64,000 bases of DNA from UBA11524 sp964383815. GTDB lineage: Bacteria > Bacillota > Clostridia > Christensenellales > Aristaeellaceae. The stretch's first letter is position 1, and the number at the start of each line of letters is the position of its first letter. Location: NCBI GenBank assembly GCA_964383815.1, contig CAYLIC010000002.1, positions 1 through 64,000 of the forward strand, read 5' to 3'. The position numbers and the translations under genes are program-made. Positions 17,445-27,272 of this stretch are shown piece by piece. A model generated the notes under the pieces. It did not search any database and was not told where the DNA came from. It saw only the letters and a list, made by a program, of their open reading frames with translations.

Positions 17445-19085
17445 TTATTGGGTTAATTGGTCGTAGACGAGTTGTGCCTCCTTGGTCAAGCGGGGCATGG
17501 CCTTCATCCGCTGAAAATCCGACATGCGGAAAGCAGTCTCCCCTGTGCTGGCGTAATACCTGGCATAAAAGTCATCCACCGTTTCGCCTCCTGCATCAAT
17601 CCAAACCTGGCGCGCATTGGCAACGGCCTCAGCCGCTGTGATGCCGGGATTGATCATGGCTGCTTTCAGGATTCCATCCACCTCAGCGTTTGCCTTTGCA
17701 CGGATGGCTTGCAGATCACTGGGCAGCACAGGCAGGAACTGCTGCCACTTGCGGGGATCGTATGCGCCCGGCTCATTGGCAATGCAGCTCATTTGGTAAA
17801 ACAGCACACCATATTCCTGCACCACCGGATCATCAGAGATTAGGTACTGGTTATACTGGTCGTTGGCAAAACGATCCACCTCATCGCCATTAAGCTTGAT
17901 GGATGCATCGTAAAATGGGCTCCACGCCAGTTCTTTTTCGATTACCTCTGCCGATGCCACAGCATAGTATGTTCCGTTATCGCTCCGGGCATAGTATTCC
18001 CCTGGCGGGCCAAAGCTGAGATACTCCTCCACCTCTGGCTCCATCAGCCAGTTGACATAGGCCAGCACGCCTTCCAGGTTCTCCGTCTTGGGGTTGATGA
18101 AGCCATCGAAGGATGCGCCGCCGTTGATGTAGGCAGTAAACTGTCCATATTCTGTGGCGGGCAGGGCAAAAGAGACCAGCTCCGCTTCCGGGTTGCGAAC
18201 CATAAAGTCTCGGAACAGGGCCGCGCCGGAGGAGGGATTGGAAAAGCGCGCCTGCCCGTATATGCCAATCCGCCCATTCAGAAAATCAGCCCGGTCATCA
18301 TCGCCCTTCATAATCATAAAATCCGGGTTGACATAGCCGCTGTTGATGACCGTTTTGCAGAAGTCCAGCCATTTCTCCATGCGCTCCCAAGCATAGATGA
18401 CATTCCCGTTCTCGTCCTCCACATACTTCTCCGGCCAGGGAAAGCCCCACATGTGGGCATAGATCCGCTGGCTGTCGCCGGTCATGCTGGTGCCCCAGGT
18501 GTCGTGGAGGCCATTGCGGTCCGGGTCACCGATGGTGAAGGCCTGCATAACGTTCAGCAGCTCGTCCGTGGTGGTTGGAATGCCCAGGCCCAGGTTGTCC
18601 AGCCAATCCTTGCGGATGACAATATTATGGTTGTGGAAGATGTTTTCCGCATATCCGAAGCCATAGCGGATGCCGCTGAAGGTAGCCGCCTTGTCCGCTT
18701 CAGGGTAGGCGGCTATGCGCTGCAGGTAGTTGGGCACCTGCTGGAGCATCTCATCGGTAACCTCCATGCACATGCCATTGGTTACAAAGGTCTGGGGATT
18801 CGATCCATAGGGGATATAATCAGGTGCACTGTCGTTGGCAAACAGGTGCACAAGAAGCTGATCAGCATCGGCACGGGCAACGGAAACAAACTCCACTTCC
18901 ACAGGTGCATTGTCCTTCACCCACTGGGTCCAACGGTTGTTGGCGGCACTGCCTTCGCTGTTAGGAACATTGCCCCGGTCAAAAACCATCACGGTGATAC
19001 TGCCAGGGACAGGCTTTTCCGCAGATGCAGGAAGGCAGGCCATCAGCAGTAAAAGAACCCAAAGCACGCAAAGCAGATGTTTCAT
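17445..19085 (-). CDS. Extracellular sugar-binding protein (CUT1 family), orphan of permeases
   Basis: The product has 546 residues, with a signal sequence MKHLLCVLWVLLLLMACLPASA that offers either a poor lipobox (LMAC) or a signal peptidase I site after ASA. The body is a type-1 solute-binding protein with the usual motifs (SAPDYIPYG, IVIRKDWLDNLGLGIPTTTDEL, DPDRNG). This is the second binding protein of the operon and has no permease pair of its own beside it, so it may share the permeases at 24.8-26.7 kb or act as a sensor ligand. GGGGGAG ahead of the ATG supports the start at 19085. Confidence 0.82.
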   Translation of the reverse strand: MKHLLCVLWVLLLLMACLPASAEKPVPGSITVMVFDRGNVPNSEGSAANNRWTQWVKDNAPVEVEFVSVARADADQLLVHLFANDSAPDYIPYGSNPQTFVTNGMCMEVTDEMLQQVPNYLQRIAAYPEADKAATFSGIRYGFGYAENIFHNHNIVIRKDWLDNLGLGIPTTTDELLNVMQAFTIGDPDRNGLHDTWGTSMTGDSQRIYAHMWGFPWPEKYVEDENGNVIYAWERMEKWLDFCKTVINSGYVNPDFMIMKGDDDRADFLNGRIGIYGQARFSNPSSGAALFRDFMVRNPEAELVSFALPATEYGQFTAYINGGASFDGFINPKTENLEGVLAYVNWLMEPEVEEYLSFGPPGEYYARSDNGTYYAVASAEVIEKELAWSPFYDASIKLNGDEVDRFANDQYNQYLISDDPVVQEYGVLFYQMSCIANEPGAYDPRKWQQFLPVLPSDLQAIRAKANAEVDGILKAAMINPGITAAEAVANARQVWIDAGGETVDDFYARYYASTGETAFRMSDFQRMKAMPRLTKEAQLVYDQLTQ

Positions 19086-19130
19086 CTTCACTCCCCCCTT
19101 CCAACACAATACGCAAATTCCCACGCTTTG

Positions 19131-20900
19131 TCAACCAAAGGTCAGCTCCGCCAGGCCGCTGCAGGGCACATCCACGCAGCAGATGCTTCCGAACTGCTGA
19201 CCGCGTTCCTCCCGCACAATTTCGCCCAGCACGTTGCGGATGGTCATCCGCACTTTGCAGGGACTCAGGAAATGCAGGTACAGCTTGTCCGTCTTGGTGG
19301 CATTGATGAGCTTCACCTGCCGGCGGCTCTGGTCGATTTCCACCACCTTACGCAATGCGTACACACCAATGATGGCAGTGGTTTCATCCTGCGCCTTGAT
19401 GACCGGGTACATGAACTGGGGCTCCATGGGAATGAACTCACTGTGGAGCAGCACCTGCTCGTTTTCCCGGGCGAATTGCAGCCAGAATTTCGTCATGCGC
19501 AGGTGGCTCTTTGGCATATCTGCAATGATCTGGGAGAACTGCACCACACTGAAAATGCTGTTCAGGATTTGCAGCGCTGCATCCTCAGTTGATTCCTGGT
19601 GGCTCCAGGTCAGCATATCGGAATGGGTAGCAGCTTTACCGCCCAACAGCCGCAGGTCGGTGGAGCACACCCTGTTCATCACAATATCGCTGGCGCAGTC
19701 CCCCACGCGGAACATATTCCCGAAAGTATGCATCGCCGGGCCGATATAGCGCTGGCGGAACTCAATCATGATTTCCGGCTTGATTGCCCGCAGGCGCTCC
19801 ATCACGTCGGTCATCAGGCGCTGGGTGGCCTCCTGCACGCAGGCATAGTCCATCTCCGGGTGCAGCGGAAGGTGGTCACGATCCTCAAACTGGTCGATAA
19901 AGTCCAGCTTCAGGCCATCCAAGTCGTAGGCCCGCACCGCATGCTCGTAAATGCCAATGAGATACTCCCGCACGTCCGGGTAACGGGGATCCAGCACGCC
20001 GCACTGGTTGCGATCCACCCTGCGCAGCAGCTTTCCTTCAAACCGGGAAAAATTCTGCGCATGATAGCCGATGAAGGGCACACTGTACCACACCATGTAC
20101 TTCATGCCCAGCGCATGCACCCGGCGGACGTGCTCCGCCATGTCGGGAAATTTGGTCGTACACACCTGCCAATCGCCGGTGTAGCCGTATCCGGGCGTAT
20201 CATGCTCGGAGTGCCAGCCATCATCAAGGATGATGGTCTCCATGCCCAGCTTGCTGGCCAGGGCGCATTCCTTTTCAATAGCAGTGGCGGTGACCGCCTG
20301 GTGGAAATTGTACCAGGAGGAATACAGCGGCTTAAAACAGCTTTCCGGCACGGGCATGGACTGTAAGCCCAGCACCTGATCCCACCAGCGGCAGGCATCA
20401 CCAATGGCCTGGTGGAAGGGCACATGCCGTAGATCCAGGCGAATCTTCACCTGCGTGCAGGGCGGCAGACCCTTGAACTGGGCCAGACCCATGGTGAAAT
20501 CCGCATGGAGGGTGTTATCCTCATCATGCACGCCCAGGTGAAGGGCCGTCACCTTTCGCACTTCGCTGGCTGCAATGGTACAGGCACTTTCCTCGGCGCC
20601 ATTGAAGGCCACCGCCAGCGGGGCAGAGCCTGTCAACATGGACTGGTGCTTCATGCGCCAGTCGCTGTCCAGCACCCGGCGGGCCCGGCAATCGGGGTGC
20701 CACGCATACTGCACATTCACGCAGGGCAACACCCAGAGGATGTGCACCTTGCTCTCCAGCGCTTCCGCCTCCGCCGCATGCCACGCCAGCTCAAAAGTAT
20801 ATTCGGACAGATTGGGCTCCAGCTCCTTTTGGATAACCTGCACCGTCATGGCTATGTTGCTGCTCACAGACAGCATGCCCTGCTGGTAGATGGTATTCAT
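19131..20900 (-). CDS. GH36-type alpha-galactosidase
   Basis: The product has 589 residues, cytoplasmic. GH36 features: an N-terminal beta-sandwich of about 180 residues, then a TIM barrel with ILDDGWH, the nucleophile motif DGLKLDFID (K-x-D) and the acid/base motif RVGDCASD, and a short C-terminal beta domain. It is shorter than the 700-residue raffinose-type enzymes. The role would be to remove alpha-galactosyl units from imported oligosaccharides. The ATG follows GAGGTG by six bases and lies nine bases after the GH115-like stop. Confidence 0.88.
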   Translation of the reverse strand: MNTIYQQGMLSVSSNIAMTVQVIQKELEPNLSEYTFELAWHAAEAEALESKVHILWVLPCVNVQYAWHPDCRARRVLDSDWRMKHQSMLTGSAPLAVAFNGAEESACTIAASEVRKVTALHLGVHDEDNTLHADFTMGLAQFKGLPPCTQVKIRLDLRHVPFHQAIGDACRWWDQVLGLQSMPVPESCFKPLYSSWYNFHQAVTATAIEKECALASKLGMETIILDDGWHSEHDTPGYGYTGDWQVCTTKFPDMAEHVRRVHALGMKYMVWYSVPFIGYHAQNFSRFEGKLLRRVDRNQCGVLDPRYPDVREYLIGIYEHAVRAYDLDGLKLDFIDQFEDRDHLPLHPEMDYACVQEATQRLMTDVMERLRAIKPEIMIEFRQRYIGPAMHTFGNMFRVGDCASDIVMNRVCSTDLRLLGGKAATHSDMLTWSHQESTEDAALQILNSIFSVVQFSQIIADMPKSHLRMTKFWLQFARENEQVLLHSEFIPMEPQFMYPVIKAQDETTAIIGVYALRKVVEIDQSRRQVKLINATKTDKLYLHFLSPCKVRMTIRNVLGEIVREERGQQFGSICCVDVPCSGLAELTFG

Positions 20901-20909
20901 GTCAACACC

Positions 20910-22946
20910 TCACTCAATCAGCTTACCCAGCTTGTCCATGGATTCGCCCTGGGCCGTCGGATACAGCGTGCCTGTCAGGCGGCGGCACTCGCGGAGATTC
21001 ATCAGTCGGTCACCGTCGTACCAGTGGGCAAAGCGTCCCCAGAGTGCCTTCTGTCGGCAGTCAATCGCCTGGCCGAGGGCTGCTGCTGCCTGATCGATAC
21101 AGGCGCAAAACGCTTCATTGCTGCCGTTGGCTCGCCGGTTTTCCGCCGCCCGTGCCAGAGCATTCACCCACCCGTACAAGCCCAGCATGATCCCAATGTG
21201 AACAACCACATTGCTGTCAAAGAAGCGGTGCCTGTGCGCCGGGATGAGCTCCCGGGCCTCCATTGCCGCTGCGTGAACACGGCTAAAGCGTTCCAGGCCC
21301 TGCGCCGTTGCATCCCGATAGTATCGGATAAAATCCCCCGTTGTGTTGAATGCGTAAAGGCGTTTGTTCTGGATATCCTCCTGCCGCAGCTCGCTGCCCC
21401 GGATGATCTGCATCAGCTTGAGCGCCACCCGGCGGGCCATGCCATCATTAAAGGTCATTTGTGCTGGGAAGGCCGTATCATCCATGGGGGTAAAGCACTT
21501 AAAGTAGGCTGTGTGCAGCATTTCCAGCACGGAGGTTTCCTCAACCTCGTATTCTTCCTTGCACCAGGCAGCCCGGAAGGCCTTCACATCATCGGCATCG
21601 ATATTCCATGTCAGTTCCGCCTCATAGCGAACACCCATCACAAATTCCCGGAAATTAGCAACATTCAGCACCACATAGCCGGTATCACCCTTTTGAAGGG
21701 CCTGGCGGAAATTGAAGCGAATCTTCTCCAAACGGTTTCCCTGAATCAGGTGTGGGCCGCAACCCCAGAAGGCCAGGTGGTAATAAACGCCATAGTCCGT
21801 ACCCGGGTAACGGGGCGTTTCGTTGTACCCTTCGCCCCACATCTGATCCGGGCCGAAGTCGGACTGGATCACCATCGTTCCCTGGGGAAATTTCAGCGCA
21901 CCAGCCCGGTAAAGGGGCATGCCCTCCATCCACAGTGTGGCGGAGGACAGCACTTCCCGGCCAGGACAAGCTGCCTTGATCATATCCAGCTGCATGCGAA
22001 TTGCATCGGAAATCAACTGTCCTCGGGCCTCGGTGCTGTCTGGCACACGGGCATTTTGGTACCAGACAGGGCGATCGCCCCGTCCCCGCAGGCCAAGCTG
22101 CCAAATGACACCATCATACCTGGCCCAGCGGGCAATGTACTTCTCCCAGATCTCCCGGTAGAAATCGGTGTTATCAATAAAATTCACATTGCCGGTTCCA
22201 CCCCTTTCCGCCCAGATGCGATCCAGCGTGAACTGGTGAACACCTACCGGCTCCTGGTGATGCATGGACACATACATGCCCCGCTGGGTGATGCGGGCCA
22301 CAATGGCCTCATCCTCCGGGCGAAGGATATCCAGGTGAGAGCAAGGGATGAGAAGGTTTTGCTTCAGGCGCAGCGCCGTTTCGATGAGCATATCCAACAT
22401 ACTGCGGTAATCCTTTTGAAAGCGATAGCCCTTCTCCGGCGTTTCCTGCTTGCAGAAGCCCTCAATCAGGTCTTCATCGTTGATGAACCAACCGCGATAG
22501 CGGTAGGTTTTCGGCCCATCGATGAAAGTCTCGGCAGGCATGGGCAGGGATTCCACCTGCTGAGGCTCATGATCCGTCCATAGGTACAGGGGATCCACAT
22601 GCAGATACCGCCGGCACACTTCATACACTCCCCACATGGTTCCGCGCTTGTCGCTGCCAATAATGGCAAGCCCTTTTGCAAAGGGAACAAGCATAAAGTG
22701 TTCCTCTTTTCCTGCAATGGCAGATGCATCAATGCCCAAGGCGGTCAGCGAAAGCGCGCTGGCCGTTGCAACCAGAAGCACATTCTGCATATTCCCGCCG
22801 GGCAGAGAGTCAACCAGCATCGGCGCCCTGCCGGAAAGCTTGCGCAGGTCGCTCATCAAATCCTCTACAGCCAGGTGCACACAGGTTGGCTCGGAAGCAT
22901 CGCAGCAGATGGAAGCAATGTGTTCCTTGTCAAAGAAGCAATTCAT
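20910..22946 (-). CDS. GH115-like protein (putative alpha-glucuronidase), short form
   Basis: The product has 678 residues and no signal peptide. The first half resembles GH115: GTMWGVYEVCRRYLHVDPLYLW, the phrase YRYRGWFINDEDLIEGF, and a barrel with QLGLRGRGDRP and LNVANFREFVMG. GH115 enzymes remove (4-O-methyl)glucuronic acid from xylan, are usually larger, and carry extra C-terminal beta domains that are missing here. It may act on short imported fragments or on another substrate. GGAGGA seven bases before the ATG at 22946 fixes the start. The RNA just upstream can form a strong hairpin. Confidence 0.7.
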   Translation of the reverse strand: MNCFFDKEHIASICCDASEPTCVHLAVEDLMSDLRKLSGRAPMLVDSLPGGNMQNVLLVATASALSLTALGIDASAIAGKEEHFMLVPFAKGLAIIGSDKRGTMWGVYEVCRRYLHVDPLYLWTDHEPQQVESLPMPAETFIDGPKTYRYRGWFINDEDLIEGFCKQETPEKGYRFQKDYRSMLDMLIETALRLKQNLLIPCSHLDILRPEDEAIVARITQRGMYVSMHHQEPVGVHQFTLDRIWAERGGTGNVNFIDNTDFYREIWEKYIARWARYDGVIWQLGLRGRGDRPVWYQNARVPDSTEARGQLISDAIRMQLDMIKAACPGREVLSSATLWMEGMPLYRAGALKFPQGTMVIQSDFGPDQMWGEGYNETPRYPGTDYGVYYHLAFWGCGPHLIQGNRLEKIRFNFRQALQKGDTGYVVLNVANFREFVMGVRYEAELTWNIDADDVKAFRAAWCKEEYEVEETSVLEMLHTAYFKCFTPMDDTAFPAQMTFNDGMARRVALKLMQIIRGSELRQEDIQNKRLYAFNTTGDFIRYYRDATAQGLERFSRVHAAAMEARELIPAHRHRFFDSNVVVHIGIMLGLYGWVNALARAAENRRANGSNEAFCACIDQAAAALGQAIDCRQKALWGRFAHWYDGDRLMNLRECRRLTGTLYPTAQGESMDKLGKLIE

Positions 22947-22973
22947 GCTTATTTCCTCCATAGATGGAAAACC

Positions 22974-23000
22974 GGGGACAGGGCACCATGCCCTGCCCCC
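22974..23000 (-). terminator. Hairpin between the binding-protein gene and the GH115-like gene (partial terminator)
   Basis: On the minus strand GGGGCAGGGCA, a 3-base loop and TGCCCTGTCCCC are followed by GGTTTTCC. It lies within the operon, after the solute-binding gene and about 28 bases before the next start. It would allow partial read-through and so more binding protein than enzyme, or protect the upstream mRNA. Confidence 0.6.
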
Positions 23001-23017
23001 GTAAGGTTGGTTGATGA

Positions 23018-24709
23018 TTATTTGGCAAAGTTGGCTTCCATGTACGCAGTATAGGCATCCTTGTGCAGCTGGATATACTCCTCAATGCCCAGGGCCTTCA
23101 ACTCATCCATGTAGGCATCAAACTCGTCCAGGGGGCGCACACCAGCAATGAAATTGGCAGACTCAGCCTTAATGTGTTCTTCAATCAGGGGCTTCAGGTC
23201 GGCCACGCGCGCGCTCTGCTCAGCGGTCATGTACACATTGGGCAGGATAACGAAGGTCAGCTTGCCTTCCATCACCTCGGCCTGATGGATGTTCCACCAG
23301 CCATCCCAGTTGTCCGTGGTGGGATGGCGGTCGATGCTGGCCTGCTGGACATGCCCGGTCAGCGCATCGGTGATGGGCGCAGTCTCGGGTTCATGGTCGA
23401 TGTCAGCCATGACATACAGGTAATCGGAAGCACGGTCGAAGCGGCCGCCAATGTAGTAGCAGGGAGAGATCATCTTGTCAACGTAGGTGGACTGGCCGTT
23501 CACTTCGCCGCGAATCACGGGATCGCAGGTGCGCTCGCCATTCTCGCCGAAATACCAGCCCTCGTAGCCCTCGTAGACTTCCTGACCCTTCATGGGGCCG
23601 TACATATACAGGGCAGCGCCTTCATCGGAGTAGAAGTAGTCCAGGATCTCGCAAATCTTGTCGATGTTCTGGGCAGCGGAGTTGACCCAGGTGCCGTGCA
23701 GGGTATAGCCCATGTTCACAGAGGCAATGGGGTTCTCGCAATACTCGGAGGGAACCAGGGGCAGGCCAACCCAGTTGGGCCAATCTTCCTGGGTGTACTG
23801 CAGAGTGTCGTCACCAATCACGCCAGCATAGCCAGCAGAAATCCAGCCGCGACGCATGGTCTTGTCAGATTCAAACTGGGACTTGGAGAACAGGCCCTCG
23901 TTATACATGGTGTTGAACAGGGTCAGGAAAGCCTTGGCCTGCTCGGTATAGGCGGGCAGAACGACCTCGCCATCGCGAATGGCAAAGCGGGTGCCATATT
24001 CCTGAGTGTTGTTGGCGCCGTAGAAGCCCATGCAGTGCCACACATAGTCATAGAACTTGGTGGAGTTGTTCACCAGGGGCATGTTCATTTCGCCCAGGCC
24101 CTTGGGGTCAACATTCTTGAAGGCGCGCAGCATGTCCAGCACCTCGTTCAGGTTTTCGGGCATCTTCTCAACGCCAGACTTTTCCATCCATTCGGTGTTC
24201 ACATACACGCGAACGCTGCGGCCGTATGCGCCAGTGTTGTTGTAGTACACAGCGCCGCGAATGTAAGGCAGGGAGTAGATCTTGCCGTCAGGTGCAGTGG
24301 AGGCAGCAAAGGCATCCGGGTAATCCTGCATAGCCTGCCAGGTATTGGGCATCTTTTCGGCGGTAATCAGGTCGTTCCAGGACAGCAGGTAGTCTTCCTC
24401 GATGAAGGACATAGCCTGGTCGTTGGTCAGGTTAATGCCAAGAACAATATCCGGCAGGTCGCCAGAGCCGTACATCTGGCCAATGCGCTGGGAGGTAGCA
24501 GTCTCATCCATGGTCTGCTCCAGTTCAAACTTCACGTTGAACTTATCCTCCAGATACTTGAAGATCCACAGGTCAGTCACGTCGTTGGTGCCGGCGGTCT
24601 GCCGGGTGGTCAGCAGGGAAATGGTGACGGGCTTCTCTTCAGCCACAGCAAAGCTGAAAGAAGCAAGCAGCATCATGCAGGCCAGAAGCAGGGAAACAAG
24701 TTTCTTCAT
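23018..24709 (-). CDS. Extracellular sugar-binding protein of a CUT1 ABC transporter (LplA/YtcQ type)
   Basis: The product has 563 residues. The signal peptide ends FSFAVA|EE; the only Cys (LLAC) sits in the middle of the hydrophobic stretch, so a lipoprotein anchor is not evident. The mature part is a type-1 oligosaccharide-binding protein (LPDIVLG, a YSLPYIRGAVYYN strand, WISAGYAGVIGDD). It lies directly downstream of the two permease genes and must deliver sugar to them. The transported sugar is probably a plant oligosaccharide, given the glycosidases behind it. The ATPase gene is absent, as usual for this family, which shares an MsmX-like ATPase encoded elsewhere. Confidence 0.88.
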   Translation of the reverse strand: MKKLVSLLLACMMLLASFSFAVAEEKPVTISLLTTRQTAGTNDVTDLWIFKYLEDKFNVKFELEQTMDETATSQRIGQMYGSGDLPDIVLGINLTNDQAMSFIEEDYLLSWNDLITAEKMPNTWQAMQDYPDAFAASTAPDGKIYSLPYIRGAVYYNNTGAYGRSVRVYVNTEWMEKSGVEKMPENLNEVLDMLRAFKNVDPKGLGEMNMPLVNNSTKFYDYVWHCMGFYGANNTQEYGTRFAIRDGEVVLPAYTEQAKAFLTLFNTMYNEGLFSKSQFESDKTMRRGWISAGYAGVIGDDTLQYTQEDWPNWVGLPLVPSEYCENPIASVNMGYTLHGTWVNSAAQNIDKICEILDYFYSDEGAALYMYGPMKGQEVYEGYEGWYFGENGERTCDPVIRGEVNGQSTYVDKMISPCYYIGGRFDRASDYLYVMADIDHEPETAPITDALTGHVQQASIDRHPTTDNWDGWWNIHQAEVMEGKLTFVILPNVYMTAEQSARVADLKPLIEEHIKAESANFIAGVRPLDEFDAYMDELKALGIEEYIQLHKDAYTAYMEANFAK

Positions 24710-24775
24710 GGTGGTTCCGTCCTTTCTTTTATTGATGAACGCATCCTCACGAGGTGCGGTCGATCCACAAGAGGG

Positions 24776-25696
24776 TTAGCCCTTCAGTGCGCCAATCATG
24801 ACGCCCTTAACAAAGTATTTCTGAATGAAGGGGTAAACAGCCAGCATGGGTGCGCTGGCGATGAGCACCAGGGCATACTTCATCACAATCGCCAGGTTGG
24901 CCCGCTCAGCAGCATCCTGCAGCAGGGCAGGATCCAGCGTCATCAGGCCAGCCTCGTCCACGGCAGCCTGATTCATAATCAGGATGCGCCGCAGCACCAG
25001 GGACAGTGGCTGGTAATCCACCTTGGTCAGGTACATCATGGCATTGAAGTAGCTGTTCCAGTGGCCCACGGCATAGTAGAGCATCATTACCGCCGTGATG
25101 GGCATGGATAGGGGCAGCGCAATTTTGAAAAACAGGCCAAACTCACTGCAGCCGTCAATGCGGCCGGCCTCATACAGGTCAGCCGGGATGCTGGAAGAGA
25201 AGTAGGTGCGCGCCACAATCATATTGTAAATGCTCAGGCCGCCCGTAACAATCATAACCAGCGGGTTGTTCAAAAGTCCCAAATCCTTATACAGCAAATA
25301 AGTGGGAATCATGCCGCCGCCAAAGTACATGGTGATGAGAAAATACCAGGTGATGATGCTGTGACCGAACATCTGTTTCTTGCTCATCACATAAGCCGTG
25401 GGGATGGTCAGGCACAGGTTGAACGCCGTGCCCAGCACCGTGTAGATGATGGTGTTGCGGTAGCCCAGCCAAATCTGCTGGTTTTCAAACACTGCCTTGT
25501 ATGCCTTCAGCTGGAAGTTTATGGGCCAAAGGCCAACCTTGCCCGTAGCCACGGCTGTGAAATCGGAAACCGAGGCAATCACCGTGTAGTACAGCGGATA
25601 CAGGCACAGCAGGGTGATGAAGATGAGAATGGCGTTGACGACAATATCAAATGCGGAAGTTTTCTTTTTCCTGGGTTTTGCGGCAATGCTGGTCAT
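24776..25696 (-). CDS. Sugar ABC transporter permease (LplC/YtcP type)
   Basis: The product has 306 residues with six predicted transmembrane helices. The EAA loop that contacts the ATPase reads YEAGRIDGCSEFGLFFKIALPLS. A short cytoplasmic N-terminus (KPRKKKTSAFD) precedes the first helix. It is the second permease of the pair and follows the first by about 20 bases. The C-terminus FVKGVMIGALKG is typical of the family. Confidence 0.92.
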   Translation of the reverse strand: MTSIAAKPRKKKTSAFDIVVNAILIFITLLCLYPLYYTVIASVSDFTAVATGKVGLWPINFQLKAYKAVFENQQIWLGYRNTIIYTVLGTAFNLCLTIPTAYVMSKKQMFGHSIITWYFLITMYFGGGMIPTYLLYKDLGLLNNPLVMIVTGGLSIYNMIVARTYFSSSIPADLYEAGRIDGCSEFGLFFKIALPLSMPITAVMMLYYAVGHWNSYFNAMMYLTKVDYQPLSLVLRRILIMNQAAVDEAGLMTLDPALLQDAAERANLAIVMKYALVLIASAPMLAVYPFIQKYFVKGVMIGALKG

Positions 25697-25715
25697 ACCT
25701 GCTTTCCTCCTTCCA

Positions 25716-26666
25716 TCAGAACAGGCCCGTGTCGGTCACCTTTTTCACAACCTTGTTGGCAAGCAGCAGCACAAGGATGTTAGCCACGTTGTTAAACAGG
25801 CCAATGGCAGCGGAATAATCGTACTGGAAGTCCACCAAGCCAACCTGATACACATAAGTGGAGATAACCTGCGAAGCATGCAGGTTCAGGTCATTCTGAA
25901 GCAGGAATATTTTAGAGTAGCCTACAGAGAGCAGACGCCCGACGCTCATAATGAAATTGATGGCTATGGTTGGCGAGATACCGGGCAGGTTCACATGGCG
26001 GATAATCTGCAGTCGGTTGGCACCATCGATTTTGGCAGCCTCCACCAGCTCGGGGGAGATGCTGGACAGGGCGGAGATGTACAGAATGGAGCTCCAGCCC
26101 AGGTTCTGCCACACGCCCGACCAGACGTAGATTGCCGGAAAGTATTCAGGCCTGGTCATAAACGGGACCCGCTCCCCGCCCATGCTCGCAATCAGATTAT
26201 TGATTGGGCCGTAGGACTGATTGAGCATCATCAGAATCAGCGAGCAAACCACGACCTCGGACAGGAAGTGAGGTGCATAGGTCAGCATCTGCACAGATTT
26301 CTTCAGCTTCATGTTCTGCACTTCATTAAGCAGCAGTGCAAAGATGATGGCACAGGGGAAGGTGGCTAGCGAAAGGAGCGTGATGGACAGGGTATTCTTC
26401 AACAGATCCCAGAACTTCGGGTACTGGAAAAAGCGGATGAAATGCTCGAACCATACCCATTCGCTTCCGTTGATACCCCGGCGCGGCTTGAAATCCACAA
26501 AGGCGATGCGTAACCCGTAAATGGGCAAGTATTCAAAAATAAACACATACACCAGTGCGGGCAGCAAAAGAACGTACCACTGCCAGCTTTCCCGAAGACG
26601 CTTGAGGATGTTCCTCCCCCTGTTCTGCGAAAGAACAGGCTGGACAACTTTCTCTGTGCTCTGCAT
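25716..26666 (-). CDS. Sugar ABC transporter permease (LplB type)
   Basis: The product has 316 residues. The start at 26666 (MQSTEKVV) follows GGAGGTTAGGAGA; the open frame continues upstream but without a second good site. Hydrophobic helices follow WYVLLLPALVYVFIFEYLPIYG. The EAA loop is LVEAAKIDGANRLQIIRHVNLPG. The C-terminal VVKKVTDTGLF closes the LplB pattern. It is the first gene of the long minus-strand operon. Upstream lie three phased TGAAC repeats that may be a regulator site. Confidence 0.92.
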   Translation of the reverse strand: MQSTEKVVQPVLSQNRGRNILKRLRESWQWYVLLLPALVYVFIFEYLPIYGLRIAFVDFKPRRGINGSEWVWFEHFIRFFQYPKFWDLLKNTLSITLLSLATFPCAIIFALLLNEVQNMKLKKSVQMLTYAPHFLSEVVVCSLILMMLNQSYGPINNLIASMGGERVPFMTRPEYFPAIYVWSGVWQNLGWSSILYISALSSISPELVEAAKIDGANRLQIIRHVNLPGISPTIAINFIMSVGRLLSVGYSKIFLLQNDLNLHASQVISTYVYQVGLVDFQYDYSAAIGLFNNVANILVLLLANKVVKKVTDTGLF

Positions 26667-26702
26667 TCTCCTAACCTCCTGCCGTTTCAACTGGAATCTT
26701 CT

Positions 26703-26727
26703 GTTCATTTCTGTTCATCCACGTTCA
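26703..26727 (-). promoter_or_regulatory. Three phased TGAAC repeats in the operon leader
   Basis: On the plus strand GTTCA occurs at 26703-26707, 26713-26717 and 26723-26727, exactly one helical turn apart, 37 to 61 bases ahead of the first permease start. A TATGAT lies just upstream on the minus strand. The layout is typical of a site read by a regulator along one DNA face; the AraC-type regulator at 11578 is a candidate. Confidence 0.4.
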
Positions 26728-27272
26728 CTGTTTTTATCATACATGGAACATTGCAAGAAATACATGGACGGGTTTGGGAATTGTATATGTAAAAAATTCG
26801 GTTATTCATCGCCAAATTAGTCATCCTTCCGTATTTTTTAAGGGAGTGGCTTCTCATGAGTCAGATAACCCAGGAAGCGCACAATCGTACCCGATGCGCA
26901 GCAGTATCGGGATAGCTTGCTGATGAAAGCGTAACAACGCGGCCTGCCGCCGCATCCAAGGCGGTATTTCCTGTGACCATAGCAGTCGTTTTCGAGGGCA
27001 ACACGATACCATTTTCCACAATATTGAATAGGTTGATTTTTCAGATAAAAGATGCCTGCTTTTTCAGCAGACACAAGCGCATCTCCGGATAATCATATAC
27101 CATTCTCATCTATTCTGCCAGCCCGGTCATTTTGGCGGGCTCGGTTGCTAGCATGTCGAAGGTTTGCCGCACAGTGCCGCTGATTTCTGAAAAGCCTTGT
27201 TGCCGCCAGGCAACTGCAACGGATAATATTCAGGGAAACAGTGGAAACTACACTCGAAGGAGTGTGAAGCCA
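26728..27272. other. Intergenic region without a recognised gene
   Basis: About 550 bases between the sugar operon and the recombinase module. A 78-codon open frame on the minus strand (26838-27074) shows no recognisable domain. The frame of the small protein at 27273 is open back to 27132 but without a usable start there. Nothing else is seen. Confidence 0.4.

Noticed and set aside
26838..27074. 78-codon open frame on the minus strand
   Set aside because: No recognisable domain, no good ribosome binding site, and in a region that otherwise looks non-coding.
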